A stretch of DNA of 64,000 nucleotides from JAWKZG01 sp041396125 (lineage in GTDB: Bacteria > Pseudomonadota > Gammaproteobacteria > Competibacterales > Competibacteraceae): NCBI GenBank assembly GCA_041396125.1, contig JAWKZG010000005.1, positions 248,001 to 312,000 of the forward strand. Direction: 5' to 3'. The notes under the pieces were generated by a model. That model saw only the letters and a program-made list of their open reading frames with translations. It was not told the origin of the DNA and did no database searches. The translations under genes were made by a program, and so were the position numbers. Positions 50,709 through 62,099 of this stretch are shown here, in pieces; the first letter of the stretch is position 1; each line of letters starts with the position of its first letter.

Positions 50709-52028
50709 ATGACAACCGCAAAAGTAGGCTTTGTGAGCCTGGGCTGTCCCAAGGCCCTGGTCGATTCCGAACGTATCCTGACCCAGCTGCGCAGCGACGG
50801 TTATGACATTGTGCCGACCTATCAGGACGCCGATGTCGTAGTGGTCAATACCTGTGGCTTTATCGATTCTGCCAAGGCGGAATCACTGGAGGCCATTGGT
50901 GAAGCGATTACAGAAAACGGCAAAGTGATCGTGACCGGTTGCCTGGGCGTGCACGCTGACGACATCCGCGCCAGTCATCCCCAGGTTTTAGCCGTAACAG
51001 GGCCGCAACAATATGAACAGGTTGTCAGTGCAGTGCGCCAGCATGCACCGCCGCCAGTCCATGACCCGTATCTTGATCTGGTGCCGCCGCAAGGGATCAA
51101 ACTGACCCCGCGCCATTATGCCTATCTGAAAATATCGGAAGGCTGTAACCACGGCTGCACGTTTTGCATTATCCCGTCCATGCGCGGCAAGCTGGCCAGC
51201 CGTCCCATCGAGCGGGTAATTGCCGAGGCCAATCAGTTAGTGCGGGCAGGGGTCAAGGAATTGCTGGTCATTTCCCAGGACACCAGTGCCTATGGCGCTG
51301 ATTTGAAATACCAGTCTGGCCAGTGGCGCGATACAACGTATCAGACCCGTTTATATGATTTATGCCAGGCGCTGAGCGAGTTCGGCATCTGGGTCCGGCT
51401 GCATTATGTGTACCCGTATCCGCATGTGGATCAGATCATCCCGCTGATGGCCGAGGGCAAAATTCTGCCGTATCTGGATATTCCCTTTCAGCACGGCAGC
51501 CCGCGCATTTTAAAACTCATGAAACGGCCCGCTGCGGCAGAAAACACTCTGGCGCGGATTAAAACCTGGCGGGCAATCTGTCCTGATATCACGCTGCGCA
51601 GTACGTTTATTGTGGGTTTCCCCGGTGAAACCGAAGCAGATTTCGAACAGTTACTGGATTTTCTGCATGAAGCCCAGCTGGATCGGGTCGGCTGCTTTCA
51701 GTATTCACCCGTCACCGGCGCGGCCGCCAACGCGCTGCCCGATCCGGTGCCCGAAGCTGTCAAGCAGGAACGCTTCGAACGTTTCATGCAAACACAGGCC
51801 GAAATCAGCGCGGCCAAACTCGAGGCCAAAATCGGCCAGACAATTGACGTGCTGATTGACGAGATCGATCAGGAAGGAGCGATTGGCCGCAGCTTTGCCG
51901 ATGCGCCGGAAATCGATGGTCAGGTTTATCTGGATGGTGAGCTGGATTTACAGCCAGGTCAGATTGTAACGGCACGCGTCCGGGATGCCAGCGACCATGA
52001 TTTATGGGCCGAGCGGATTGAACGCTGA
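50709..52028 (+). CDS. rimO: Ribosomal protein S12 methylthiotransferase RimO
   Basis: Radical-SAM enzyme of 439 residues that methylthiolates an Asp of ribosomal protein S12. The N-terminal UPF0004 domain holds three Cys of the auxiliary cluster (C13 in LGCPKALVDSERI, C49 in NTCGFID, C78 in TGCLG). The radical-SAM CxxxCxxC is C146-C150-C153 (SEGCNHGCTFCIIPSMRGK). A TRAM domain forms the C-terminus. GCPKALVDSE and PSMRGKLASRP distinguish it from MiaB. It follows metA by 8 bases. Confidence 0.95.
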   Translation: MTTAKVGFVSLGCPKALVDSERILTQLRSDGYDIVPTYQDADVVVVNTCGFIDSAKAESLEAIGEAITENGKVIVTGCLGVHADDIRASHPQVLAVTGPQQYEQVVSAVRQHAPPPVHDPYLDLVPPQGIKLTPRHYAYLKISEGCNHGCTFCIIPSMRGKLASRPIERVIAEANQLVRAGVKELLVISQDTSAYGADLKYQSGQWRDTTYQTRLYDLCQALSEFGIWVRLHYVYPYPHVDQIIPLMAEGKILPYLDIPFQHGSPRILKLMKRPAAAENTLARIKTWRAICPDITLRSTFIVGFPGETEADFEQLLDFLHEAQLDRVGCFQYSPVTGAAANALPDPVPEAVKQERFERFMQTQAEISAAKLEAKIGQTIDVLIDEIDQEGAIGRSFADAPEIDGQVYLDGELDLQPGQIVTARVRDASDHDLWAERIER

Positions 52029-52065
52029 CACCAGCGTGCCTGCAGCCCTGCTTTGTAGTCACTGA

Positions 52066-52593
52066 TTACCGGGCGGGTACCGGTTTTTTGAGTTTGGACT
52101 GCTGATCATCAAAACGCCGCAGGTGTGCCAGCAGGGACAACAATAGCGCATGCGTTTCTGGCTCAAGATAATCCGTCAGGGTTTGTTGCAGGGCACACCA
52201 CACAGGATAAATTTGAGCCAGTTTAGTGTCCCCCTCTCGGGTCAATGACACGTAGCGTACACGCCGATCATTATTATCTGCATCGATAACAATTAAACCA
52301 TCACGTTGCAGGACCGCCAGATTGCGTGTCAAGGTGGAAACCTCCATACGCATGACTTTAGCCAGAGATCCCATTCGACAAACCTGCCTTTCCTCTGTCA
52401 TACCACGTACCGTGGCCAGTATCGAGACCTGGGTCGCTTTTAAACCTGCGGCTTTGAATGCACGGTCATAATGTGCACTGATGACACGGGTGGCGCGACG
52501 CAGATTATGGGCAAGGCATAAACGGCCCATTTCTCGACACTGCTCACCCGTTAATGGCGGTTCAGTCGCGGCTAGATCATTACTTCTGGACAT
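52066..52593 (-). CDS. MarR family regulator, copy A
   Basis: About 175-residue MarR-type winged-helix repressor. LCLAHNLRRATRVISAHYD leads into the dimer helix; LKATQVSILATVRG, MGSLAKVMRMEVSTLTRNLAVLQRDGLI is the recognition region and DNNDRRVRYVSLTREGD the wing. Start ATG 52593 (MSRSND); a TTG at 52620 would add nine residues. It sits 76 bases downstream of the IPTL-CTERM gene on the same strand, with a 9-bp hairpin between. A diverged, damaged copy occupies the equivalent place after the second IPTL-CTERM gene. Confidence 0.88.
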   Translation of the reverse strand: MSRSNDLAATEPPLTGEQCREMGRLCLAHNLRRATRVISAHYDRAFKAAGLKATQVSILATVRGMTEERQVCRMGSLAKVMRMEVSTLTRNLAVLQRDGLIVIDADNNDRRVRYVSLTREGDTKLAQIYPVWCALQQTLTDYLEPETHALLLSLLAHLRRFDDQQSKLKKPVPAR

Positions 52594-52621
52594 AAATATA
52601 GTGTTCACTTCTATAGCCAAA

Positions 52622-52647
52622 GCCCACCGGAGATATTCCCGGTGGGC
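52622..52647. terminator. Hairpin between marR and IPTL-CTERM gene, copy A
   Basis: GCCCACCGG/CCGGTGGGC, a perfect 9-bp stem with an 8-base loop. On the minus strand it is followed by only TTT, so termination would be partial. It is kept in the second copy at 57503-57528. Confidence 0.6.
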
Positions 52648-52669
52648 TACATGCGCTCAACTCAAAACA

Positions 52670-55600
52670 TTATGTCCGCCGCCGCCGGCTGAAGCGCGCT
52701 AAAGCGCCAGCCAGAAACAGCCCCAATAACGTGATCCCCCACGGTTGTAAGGTCGGGATCGGTGCCGCGGGTAATGGCTCCAGGGCGCTGCGGGCTGGTC
52801 CGCCTGGATCGATGATTTTGCCATCATTCGCACCGGTAGCCGTATTGTCATCACCCAGCATACCATCGCTCAGACTGAACGTAGCAGTCGTCACACCATT
52901 GCTCGTGCCAAAACTCACCTCGGGTAAGGTATAAAACTGGAGACTGAACAGGCTTGTCGGAATAAATGGACCGTACTTACGGTATTCCCGGCCCACTAAG
53001 CCGTTCTGAGAATGGTAGAACACTGTGATCTGGGCACTGCTACAAGGCAGTTCGAAACCCAGCAATCCCAGCGGATAATCATAAAACGGGTCAGCACCCA
53101 TTGCGGCCTCAGCAGCCACATTGACATTGTCAATCTGATCACAGCCGCCCCCCACAGCCAGGGTGACATAGTCTCCATTGACGGCATTAGGCAGGGACAC
53201 GACATTGCCCTGTATGCGATCAGGAATGCTATCGAAATTACCGTCGCCGTTATTGGGTCCCCTGTCTTCAACATCAGCCGGGATGTCATCGCCATCATTC
53301 TCATCATCGATGGTTGTCACACTGACCGTTTGATCGGCCAGGGGATCGAAGGTATCGTCCGAGTTAGCATCATCAATGCTTAAGGTGATCGTTGTGGTCT
53401 GATCGCCGTCGTCAACTGACTCATCGACGCCTGTCACCGTCACCGTTTGGGTTATATCCCAGTTGGCTGAGGTGAACGTCAGCATCGCCTGGTCCACCGT
53501 CGCCTCTTCGGTATCGTCACTACTCACGGTAATGACAACATCGCTCAGCGGTTGCGCAGTCAGCACGACATCAAAGGTATCGGCCGTACCCGATTCCTCC
53601 ACTTCCGTTGTACCGTCGCTTTCGGTGATGCTAAATCCCGCCGCGTCGTCATCGATGGTCGTCACGCTGACCGTTTGATCGGCTAAGGGATCGAAGGTAT
53701 CGTCTGAGTTGGCGTCATCGATACTCAAGGTGATCGTCGTGGTTTGATCGCCGTCCTCTACAAACTCATCAACGCCCGTTACCGTCACCGTCTGGGCTTG
53801 ATTCCAGTCGCCACTGGTAAACGTCAGCATCGCCTGGTTCACCGTCGCTTCCCCGGTATTCCCGCTGCTTACGGTAATCACTACATCGCTCAGGGGTTGC
53901 GCGGTCAACACCACATCAAAGGTGTCTGTTGTGCCCGACTCCTCCACCTCTGTTGTGCCGTCACTTTCAGTGATGGTAAAACCCGCTGTGTCGTCATCCT
54001 GATTGCTTACACTCACATCGGGCGGGTCAATGCCACTGAAACCGTTATCGGTGCTTATCGCTGCGCCCACTATAATGGTGTAATTCTGATCCCCATCATC
54101 GACGTCGTCATTCACTCCAGTGACTGTGACCGTCTGGGTCAACGCACCACCCGGATTAAAAACCAGACTGGCAGGCACGTTGCCTTCAGCCGTATTCGAG
54201 CTGCTTAACGGGACGGTAACCGCTGCGGAAGGATCGGTTGACAAGCTCACTGCAAAGGTGTCGGTACCGCCCGCTTCAGTCGTGATTAATCCGCTTACGG
54301 GAATAACACTGATCGCTGCACCACTGCCCTGGATAGCAAAGGTGTATGGATTCTCGTTATCGTCATTATCGTTATGCGGAATACTGACCGTAGCAGTACG
54401 CAAACCGCCCTCACTGGGTGTAAAGGTGATATCGAAGGTCGTAGAGCTATTCCCAGAAACCGTGCTGGCTGGCGCGCTGCTCACGCTGAAATCACCCAAA
54501 TTGGTGCCGCTGAATGTAATTGTGCCAATGGTCAAATCGCCAACGTCGGTATTCAGAATAGTAAACGTCCGCAGCGCGTTGCTGCTTAGGCTTACATTGC
54601 CGAAGTCGGTGTCATCTGCAGTACCGGGAACGGTATCGCCGCTGCTGATGGTCATACCATTACCTTGCAGCTCAATTTCGGGCTTGGTCAGCACTTCAAA
54701 CTCGAACAGTACAAAGCTGTCCGTATGCTCTGGCGTCCAGACTTTGACAAAATTACCGGACGAAGCCTGCAGCAACATGGTTTGGTTGGCTCACCGGATG
54801 ACAAAACGGCGATGTGCCATAGCTTGTACCTAGCGCATCGCTGGCAATCACATCAGGATAGAATTTAGTGATACCACTCTGTTGCGTACCGTTTTGCACA
54901 ACAAAACGGTGTGCTTGCGTACCGCAGCCTACAATTTTTTCCACCAGCAAATCGGCTTGACTATCACCATCAACATCAATGGTTTGGTTGCTGTTGACTT
55001 GTGTTGTGGCAACTTGATTAACCGTGATGTTTTGGCAGTTTTGATCGCTGCCACCGGCGTTGCTTGCGGTCAGACAGACCATATAAGTGCCATTACTGGC
55101 ATATTGATGGCTTGGACTTGCGCCGGACGAGGTCCCGCCATCGCCGAAATCCCAGGCCCAATTGGTGGTATTGGCGCTTGATTGATCGGTAAAAAACGCG
55201 AACAGGCCATAGCTCGACGAGCTAAAGCCCGCTGTCGGCGGTGGCGGCGGTACGCCGAGCAACTCAAAAATATATCGCACGCCAGAGGCGGTATTCTGCG
55301 GTATCCAGACTTTATAAAAATTATTGCTGGTCGTATTGACGATCAGCGTCTCTAAATATGTCCCCGAGGGATGGCAGAAATTGGATGTACTCAGTGATGC
55401 GCCTTGGGCATCGGCCAGAACAACAGTATCGTAGTTCTTGTCGAGTCCCGCCCAGCTCACAGTATCCAGGGGAGCCATCGCAAAAAACTCATCACTACAG
55501 CCACTGGGAGAAAAAGTATCCAGATCATTCTGGCTGTCTGCATCGAAATCGATAGCGCCGCCGCCCGTGATCGTAACGGCCGTCGGATCCAGCGTCACTA

Positions 55601-56245
55601 CGACATCTTTACAAACCATATCGGAACCGCCGATATTGGTGGCCGTCAGGCAGACGTTGAACGTGCCCGCGCCGCTAAACGCGTAGAGCGGCTTGGTGAA
55701 CGTGCTGGTGTTGCTACCGTCGTCGAAATCCCAGCTGCGGGACGCCACTGTACCGGTGGATTGGTCCGTGAATTGCACCACGACATCGTGGGTGTTCTCA
55801 AAGGTAAAATCAGCGGTCGGCGCTGGTGGGAGACTGCATCCGGCAATTTGCTCCCATTCAAATGAAATATTAGTGTCATCCGTGGGGTTTGTCACAGTAT
55901 TGACATATCGCAGCTTAAAGAAATTGCCTGCGCCCGTTCTAATGACGTAAACCTCGCCATCGCCCGGAATGAATCCGCCAGCATTTGTACTGTAACCTGA
56001 TGCCTTTGGGCCTCGGTGCAATCTGTATTAGCCCAGGTTTGACTGGTGCTTCCGAAACCTGGAGCTGTTTCGGCCGCAAAGCAGGTGGCGCCATATTACC
56101 GCAACATTCCAGCGCCCGTAATATCCGCATCAGGGGCGTCAAATATAACGGTTTGGTCATCCTGGAGCGTAGTGGTAGCTGCATGGACGCTGGGCAAAAA
56201 TAACGCTAATGCAAACACGATGGCGCAGTAAATCCGGAGTTTCAT
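52670..56245 (-). pseudogene. IPTL-CTERM surface protein A (PKD, Calx-beta), disrupted
   Basis: Exported protein of about 1190 codons. GGGGGAATT precedes the ATG at 56245, which opens a signal peptide (MKLRIYCAIVFALALFLPS). Two PKD domains follow (SRSWDFDDGSNTSTF; NWAWDFGDGGTSSG), then a choice-of-anchor D domain (about 54.3-54.6 kb), Calx-beta-type repeats (EESGTTDTFDVVLTAQPLSDVV repeated twice, and one shorter), a C-terminal jelly-roll-like region, and the sorting signal IPTLQPWGITLLGLFLAGALA plus RRRR. IPTL-CTERM proteins are predicted exosortase targets. The frame is broken near 54775, near 56010, and by a TAA near 56092. The 3' two-thirds is clean. This may be sequence error or a silenced copy. 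Confidence 0.8.
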
Positions 56246-56949
56246 AATTCCCCCAAAACGGTTTATTAAGCGTATCTATTCTTAATGGATAAAAATAAAT
56301 ATAAACTTAACAAATTGAATAACAACACATTGTACTTTTTAGAATTTCCTTCAAAGCCATCTTCGCAGAATGCATCCACCATAGTATTTTGTATATGCAA
56401 GAAATTATTAAATCTCTTGTATAAATTTCTTGGAAGCAGCTTTTTATAAAACAAAATCAATGAGTTGAATTTATTTTTTTACAAGAACTCTATTGATCTT
56501 AGACATATTCGCTTCAATAATCCACCTAAAGGGTTTTGATCTCAGCAAAAACGGACTGATGACCATTCAAGCCCCTCCTCTATGGAAGCCGCTGTACCTG
56601 TTAATACCACCCGGAGGCATCCTGATGTGTACCATCATGCCCATTCTTGTTGGATTAACCTATCCGTTCTCGTGCACAGTACCGATAGTAGCGCAGGACA
56701 CGCCAAAACGCAGATGGGTTACGAGATGATCAATGGGGGCGGATCAAGAGTTTGCTGCCAGGATGGAAAGAGGCGGTTGGCATGACAGAAAAATATAATC
56801 GCTTGTCTGTGGAAACTGTTTTATATCGTTAACGCACGGGCATTGCGTAGTGTGATGTGCCTGGGCAGTTTGGGGATTGGAACATTATTGCCCACCCTCA
56901 TAAGCGGTGGTCAGATGGCAGTGTGTGGCAAATTGACTACACGTCCGGG
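56246..56949. other. Long intergenic region with AT-rich promoter zone
   Basis: 704 bases between IPTL gene A and marR copy B. The first 230 bases are strongly AT-rich and contain the 13-mer TTTGTATATGCAA (56388-56400), shared with the upstream region of IPTL gene B. Bases 56480-56949 return to normal composition. No ORF with recognisable motifs; short frames here have no family resemblance. Confidence 0.5.
56388..56400. promoter_or_regulatory. Shared near-palindrome upstream of IPTL gene A
   Basis: TTTGTATATGCAA, 143 bases before the start of IPTL gene A. TTG-N6-CAA symmetry (TTGTATATGCAA) resembles MarR-family operators. The identical 13-mer lies at 63437-63449 upstream of IPTL gene B. Confidence 0.45.
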
Positions 56950-57480
56950 TTACCGACCGCGCACAGGCTTTTGGGATTCGGGCAGCTGATCATCAAAACG
57001 CCGCAGATGCGTCAGCAGGGCCAATAATAGCTCGTGCGTTTCCGGCTCAAGGTAATCGCTCATGGTTTGCTGCAAGGCGCACCAGACAGGATAAATTTGA
57101 GCCAGTTTGGTCTCCCCGTCCCGGGTCAATGACACGTGACGAACACGACGATCATTATTATCCGTATCGATAACAATTAAACTATCGCGTTCCAAGACCG
57201 CCAGATTGCGTGTCAAGGTGGAAACATCCATACGCGTGACTTTAGCCAGAGAACTCATGCGGCAAACCTGCCCTTCCCCGGTCATTCCACGTATCGTGGC
57301 CAGTATCGAGACCTGGGTCAGATTTTAAACTGTGCAGCCGAAGGCATGGTCATATCGCGCACTGATGACACGGGTGAGCACGGACGCAGATTATGGGCAA
57401 GGCATAAACGGCCCATTTTCTCGGCACTGCTCACCCGTTAATGGCGGTTCAGTCGCTACTCAGATTATTACTTCTGACAT
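56950..57480 (-). pseudogene. MarR family regulator, copy B, frame-broken
   Basis: Second MarR gene, homologous to 52066-52593 along its length. The C-terminal 111 residues (56950-57285) form an open frame: MSSLAKVTRMDVSTLTRNLAVLERDSLIV and DNNDRRVRHVSLTRDGE. The N-terminal part is broken: the equivalent ATG (57480) is followed by MSEVII and a stop because bases are missing, and the helix region near 57330-57380 needs further frame changes. Many synonymous differences from copy A in the clean part show a real, diverged paralogue. The damaged part shows deletions only. Confidence 0.8.
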
Positions 57481-57502
57481 AAATATAGTGTTCACTTACT
57501 GT

Positions 57503-57528
57503 GCCCACCGGAGATATTCCCGGTGGGC
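57503..57528. terminator. Hairpin between marR and IPTL-CTERM gene, copy B
   Basis: Same 9-bp GCCCACCGG/CCGGTGGGC stem as copy A, fully conserved although the flanking bases carry deletions. Confidence 0.6.
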
Positions 57529-58189
57529 TACATGCGCTCAACTCAAACATTATGTCCGCTGCCGCCGGCTGAAGCGCGCTAAAGCCAGCCAGAAACAGCC
57601 CCACAACGTGATCCCCACGGTTGTAAGGTCGGGATCGGTGCTGCGGTAATGGCTCCAGGGCGCTGCGGGTCCGCTCGGGATCGAGATTTGCCATCAGTCG
57701 CGCCGTAGCCGTATTGTCATCACCCAGCACACCATCGCTCAGACTGAACGTAGCAGTCGTCACACCATTGCTCGTGCCAAAACTCACCTCGGGTAAGGTA
57801 TAAACTGAGACTGAACAGGCTTGTCGGAATAAATGGACCGTATTTACGGTATTCCCGGCCCACTAAGCCGTTCTGAGAATGGTAGAACACCGTGATCCGC
57901 ACCGCTACAAGGCAGTTCGAAACCCAGCAATCCCAGCGGATAATCATAAAAACGGGTCAGCATTGCGGCCTCAGCAGCCACATTGACATTATCAATCTGA
58001 TCACAGCCGCCCCCCACAGCCAGGGTGATATAGTCACCATTGACAGCATTAGGCAGGACACGACACGTCTTTGTGTGCGACTGGTGGAATGCTATCAAAA
58101 TTACCGTCGCCGTTATTGGGGGCCAAATCTTCGACACTAGCCGGGATACCATCGCCATCATCCATAATGGTTGATGTGAACGTGTCACT

Positions 58190-59650
58190 CACTCCACCTA
58201 TCCAACGTCGTATCCACTGCGGTTCCGAGGTTCGCCGACGAGGTATGCCGTACCTGTACCATGTCACCATCACTCACTGTACCCGCTGCACTGGTAAACA
58301 CACCCCCATTACCGGAGTACTCGCTCCGGTCACTGAAATCGCAGTGCGGGCGAGTTGATACCCGACACCGTGATCGTATTCGAGACCTGCGCCGTGCCGG
58401 TATGCTAATGTCCGTCACATCGGTAAAAGGTAAACGCATCCGGCACCAGGTCTTCCGCCAAAGTGTCAATGTTGAACCAAACGTGTCACCACTCCACCAA
58501 TGTGTCCACGATGGTATCGACTGCTGTACTGAAGTTGCCGACGAGGTATGGCGTACCCGCACCGTAAAATGGCGCTCACTGCGCCCACTACGCTGGGAAA
58601 TCTCACCCCCATTAATGGAGTACTGCCTCCGGTCACTGAAATCGCAGTGGGCGAGTTGATACCCGACACCGTGATCGTATCCGAGACCTGCGCCGTGCTT
58701 AGCGGGCACGTCCGTCACATCGGTAAAGGTAACGCATCCGGCACCAGGTCTTCCGCCAGCGTCGTCGAAGTGAACGTGTCACTCACTCCACCAATGTCCA
58801 CGATGGTATCGACTGCTGTACTGAAGCTTGCCGACGAGGTATGGCGTACCTGCACCGTGTCACCGGCGCTCACCGTGCCCACTACGCTGGGAAATCCACC
58901 CCCATTAATGGAGTACTCGCCTCCGGTCACTGAAATCGCAACGGGCGAGTTGCCCGACACCGTGATCGTATTCGAGACCTGCGCCGTGCTTAAGGGCACG
59001 TCCGTCACATCGGTAAAGGTAAACGCATCCGGCACCAGGTCTTCTGCCAGCGTCGTCGAAGTGAACGTCACCACCTCCACCAATGCTCCACGATGGCATC
59101 GACTGGCTGTACTGGAAGCTTGCCGACGAGGTATGGCGTACCTGCACCGTGTCACCGGTACTCACCGTGCCTCCACTGCGCTGGGGAAATCCACCCCCAT
59201 TACCGGAGTACTCGCCTCCGGTCACCGAAATCGCAGGGCGAGTTGATACCCGACACCGTGATCGTATTTCCGGAGACCTGCGCCGTGCTTAAGGCACGTC
59301 CGTCACATCGGTAAAGGTAAACGCATCCGGCACCAGGTCTTCCGCCAGCGTCGTTGAACTAAACGTGTCACTCACACCGCCAATATCCAGCGTGGTATCC
59401 GTTCACAGTCCCAAAATTTGCCGAGGACGTATGCTGCACCTGCACCGTGTCGCCATCGCTCACCGTGCCCGCTACAGTGGTAAATCCACCGCCATTGATC
59501 GAGTATTCACTCACCGGTCACCGTGATTTCCACTGGAATATCAATATCGTTGACCGTGATTATGTTCGAGGTTTGCAAAGCGGGTGCTGGAGCGGCACAT
59601 CAGTCTGATCAGTGAAGGTGAATGGATCGGGTGTGATATCAATGGTAAAG
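58190..59650 (-). repeat. Five tandem repeats of about 297 bp
   Basis: Units are marked by a recurring CTCCGGTCACTGAAATCGCA or close variant at about 58331, 58627, 58921, 59215 and 59514 (spacing 294-299). Each encodes about 99 residues: DAFTFTDVTDVPLSTAQVSN, SVTGGEYSINGGGF, GDTVQVRHTSSASF, GGVSDTFTSTTLAED. Adjacent units are highly alike, the outer ones less so. Confidence 0.8.
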
Positions 59651-62099
59651 GCAGCGGATAGTCTCACCTCACTATCATCCACTAACCCTGTAGGTTGCCC
59701 GCTAGCAGATCGGTACTCAGGCGAAACGCGCAAACGTATCGGTGGCTGGGCATCGGTGAGGGAACAGCTGAAACGTCAGCGTTACAGTAGCGCCATTACT
59801 GCCATTCGGCACAGCAATAGATGCACGCTCGGCCACCTCGAACAAAACCATTGCCGTTGTAATCGATCCAGCCGAACAGGTCGCAGTACTGCCTGTAGTG
59901 TTGGTCACGGTGACATCGATCATTGGCGTGCCAGCGGAGAACTCCACTGGTGAGCTGGCAAGACCGTCTTCATCGTCGGTATTCAGAACATCGTCACCAT
60001 CGGCTGCCAATGTCGTTGCTCTTGGATTCGTCATCAATCACAGAACTTATAACAGCCATTGGCTTGACGGTGGGCGGGGCCGTTTTCACTACCCCGTGTG
60101 CTGTAATCAACAATGCCCAGATCGTCGATCAGCTGACCGAAAATTTCAACTTCACCATCAACCAGAGGCGCGGTATCGTCATCGCCATCCCACGCAACCA
60201 TAAAGCGTTCAGTCGCTGCTGCTGTTATAGGCAGAACGCCGGTATATCAGCACGAAAATTGGTATCGTCCTCGCCCATCCCCATGTGGCTGATACGTACA
60301 TCATCGGTATCCAGCACTACCCCGGCAGCACTGACCTGACGCGCATAAATATCAGGATTTTATTGTCAACATCGTCGTCGCCCTTGTAGACCACAAGATA
60401 GCTATCCGTTGCTGCGTTATACACTGGAGGCGACATCAGTTGCATCGAAATTGGCATTGCCGCGAACTCCCAGATTACCGATCGAAATCTCCGGTCCTGT
60501 CAAAGTGCCATTCGTGCCGCTGACACGCTGGCCGTACTGAATTCACCGTCTACTGGCGGTTTATCACTTGTCCAGGTAATTAAAAATTCGTTAGCTGTTG
60601 GGTTATAAGATATAATCCGGTGGTTGTTAAAGGTCAACGAGCCAAAGGTAGTATCGCCATCGGTGCCGATAAAGCTTACCCGGCGTTGAGTGCCAAGTGT
60701 TTCGTCATTGCCGACTACCCGGTTATAGACTTCCTGCTCATTATCGACCAGCGAGCCGGTATCATCGTCCCCGACCCAAACCACCAGATATTATTGGTGC
60801 TGTTCCATTCCACCTCGTGGATCGTTGGCATCGAAAATCATCACGAACCGTAGATCGGCTTCCGCGTCATTACTTCCATTACAGCTGATACGGAACTGCG
60901 ACCCTGGGAATGTGCCATCAGCGTTCACCCGGCGGCCAAAGATTTCGTTCTCATTATCGACCAATGCAGGTATCGGTATCGCCAACCCACACCACCATGA
61001 ACTGGTTATTGGTCGCGTTATAGGCCACATGCGGATTATTCGCACGCAGCGTGGTGCTACCATTCGGGCCGCCCATCGTGCTGATACGAAACTGCGGCGC
61101 AACAGGGGTACCGTCCGCACCAATTAAGCGGCCAAATATCTCGACTTCATTGTCATCCAGCGGCGCGGTATTATCATCACCTTCCCACACCACCAGGTAT
61201 TGATTAGTCGTTCTGTTCCAGGCGATTCCCGCATCGAAGGCGTCGAAATTGCCATCGCCATCAGGGCCCATCGTACTGATGCGAATACGTGATCCAATCA
61301 ATGCCCCGGTGCTGGCATTAATGCGCTGACCGAAGATCTCGTTTTCATTGTCAACCAGCGGCGCGGTATCGTCATCGGCTTGCCAGACCACAAAGAACTC
61401 GTTAGCCGTGGCGTTATAGGCAACTTCAGGATCGTCCCCACGAAATGATGTGCTGCCGTCTGTGCCCATAAAGCTGATGCGGAAATCATCGCTGCCTTGC
61501 TCAAAGAGAATATTCACCGGACCATCGCCGGCAACAAATCCGGTGCATCGCCGTAATCAATCAGCGTTAACTCAAATGCCCCGATATCGATGATTGCTGA
61601 GCTATTCAAATCACCATCGGCAATACGGTCAAAAATACTGCCGCGCTGATCGGTCAGCAGTGACCCGACCGATGCATTATCACCCGAGTCAATCGCCGGG
61701 CTGCCGATTTGCAAAGCATGTGTCAAAGTAGGTCCGCGATTGTCTGCCAGACGGCAAGATTAGGATTGAGATCTGTGGCGATACCACCCGCAAATCCGCT
61801 TTGCGTTTCGATTAAATTACCGACCCCACTGGTGTTGCTACCACCGCCATTAATGGTGTTTCCCACCACATCATCACCACCCAGGGTATCGGCCACCAGG
61901 GTATTGGTCAGCACCAGTGTTGCGGTCGCGCCATCGCCTAAATTATAAATCGCACCATCACCGGTGCCGACCTGAGCGGCATTCGTTGATTGGCCGCCTT
62001 CGACGGTATTTTCAGCAATTGTGGAGCTGGTAATGGTAACGCTGCCACTAAGATTAAAAATAGCACCACCGAGACCGTCGCCGGCGAAGCCCGAACCTA

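Larger units (their letters stand above)
52066..53316 (-). repeat. Duplicated segment, copy A
   Basis: MarR gene plus the 3' end of the IPTL-CTERM gene. It matches 56950-58172 in the same order and orientation. The IPTL part is almost identical apart from gaps in the other copy, whereas the MarR part differs by many third-position changes. The match fades near 53316. Confidence 0.85.
56950..58172 (-). repeat. Duplicated segment, copy B
   Basis: Direct-repeat partner of 52066-53316. Relative to copy A the region 57300-58172 has a large number of one- to six-base deletions and almost no insertions. After 58172 the two IPTL genes are unrelated. Confidence 0.85.

Noticed and set aside
53012..54833. 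Plus-strand frames across the Calx-beta repeats of IPTL protein A
   Set aside because: Shadows of the minus-strand repeats; they repeat with the same period and match no family.
56266..56460. Minus-strand 64-codon frame in AT-rich DNA
   Set aside because: Lies in the promoter zone of IPTL gene A; Lys/Asn/Phe-rich composition is what AT-rich noncoding DNA gives.
56493..56785. Possible small gene in the IPTL A to marR B interval
   Set aside because: Frames of 60-80 codons without motif, signal or ribosome site.
58190..59650. Regularly spaced repeats that might suggest a CRISPR array
   Set aside because: Units are ~297 bp, continuous and coding, with no short repeats separated by unique spacers and no cas genes.
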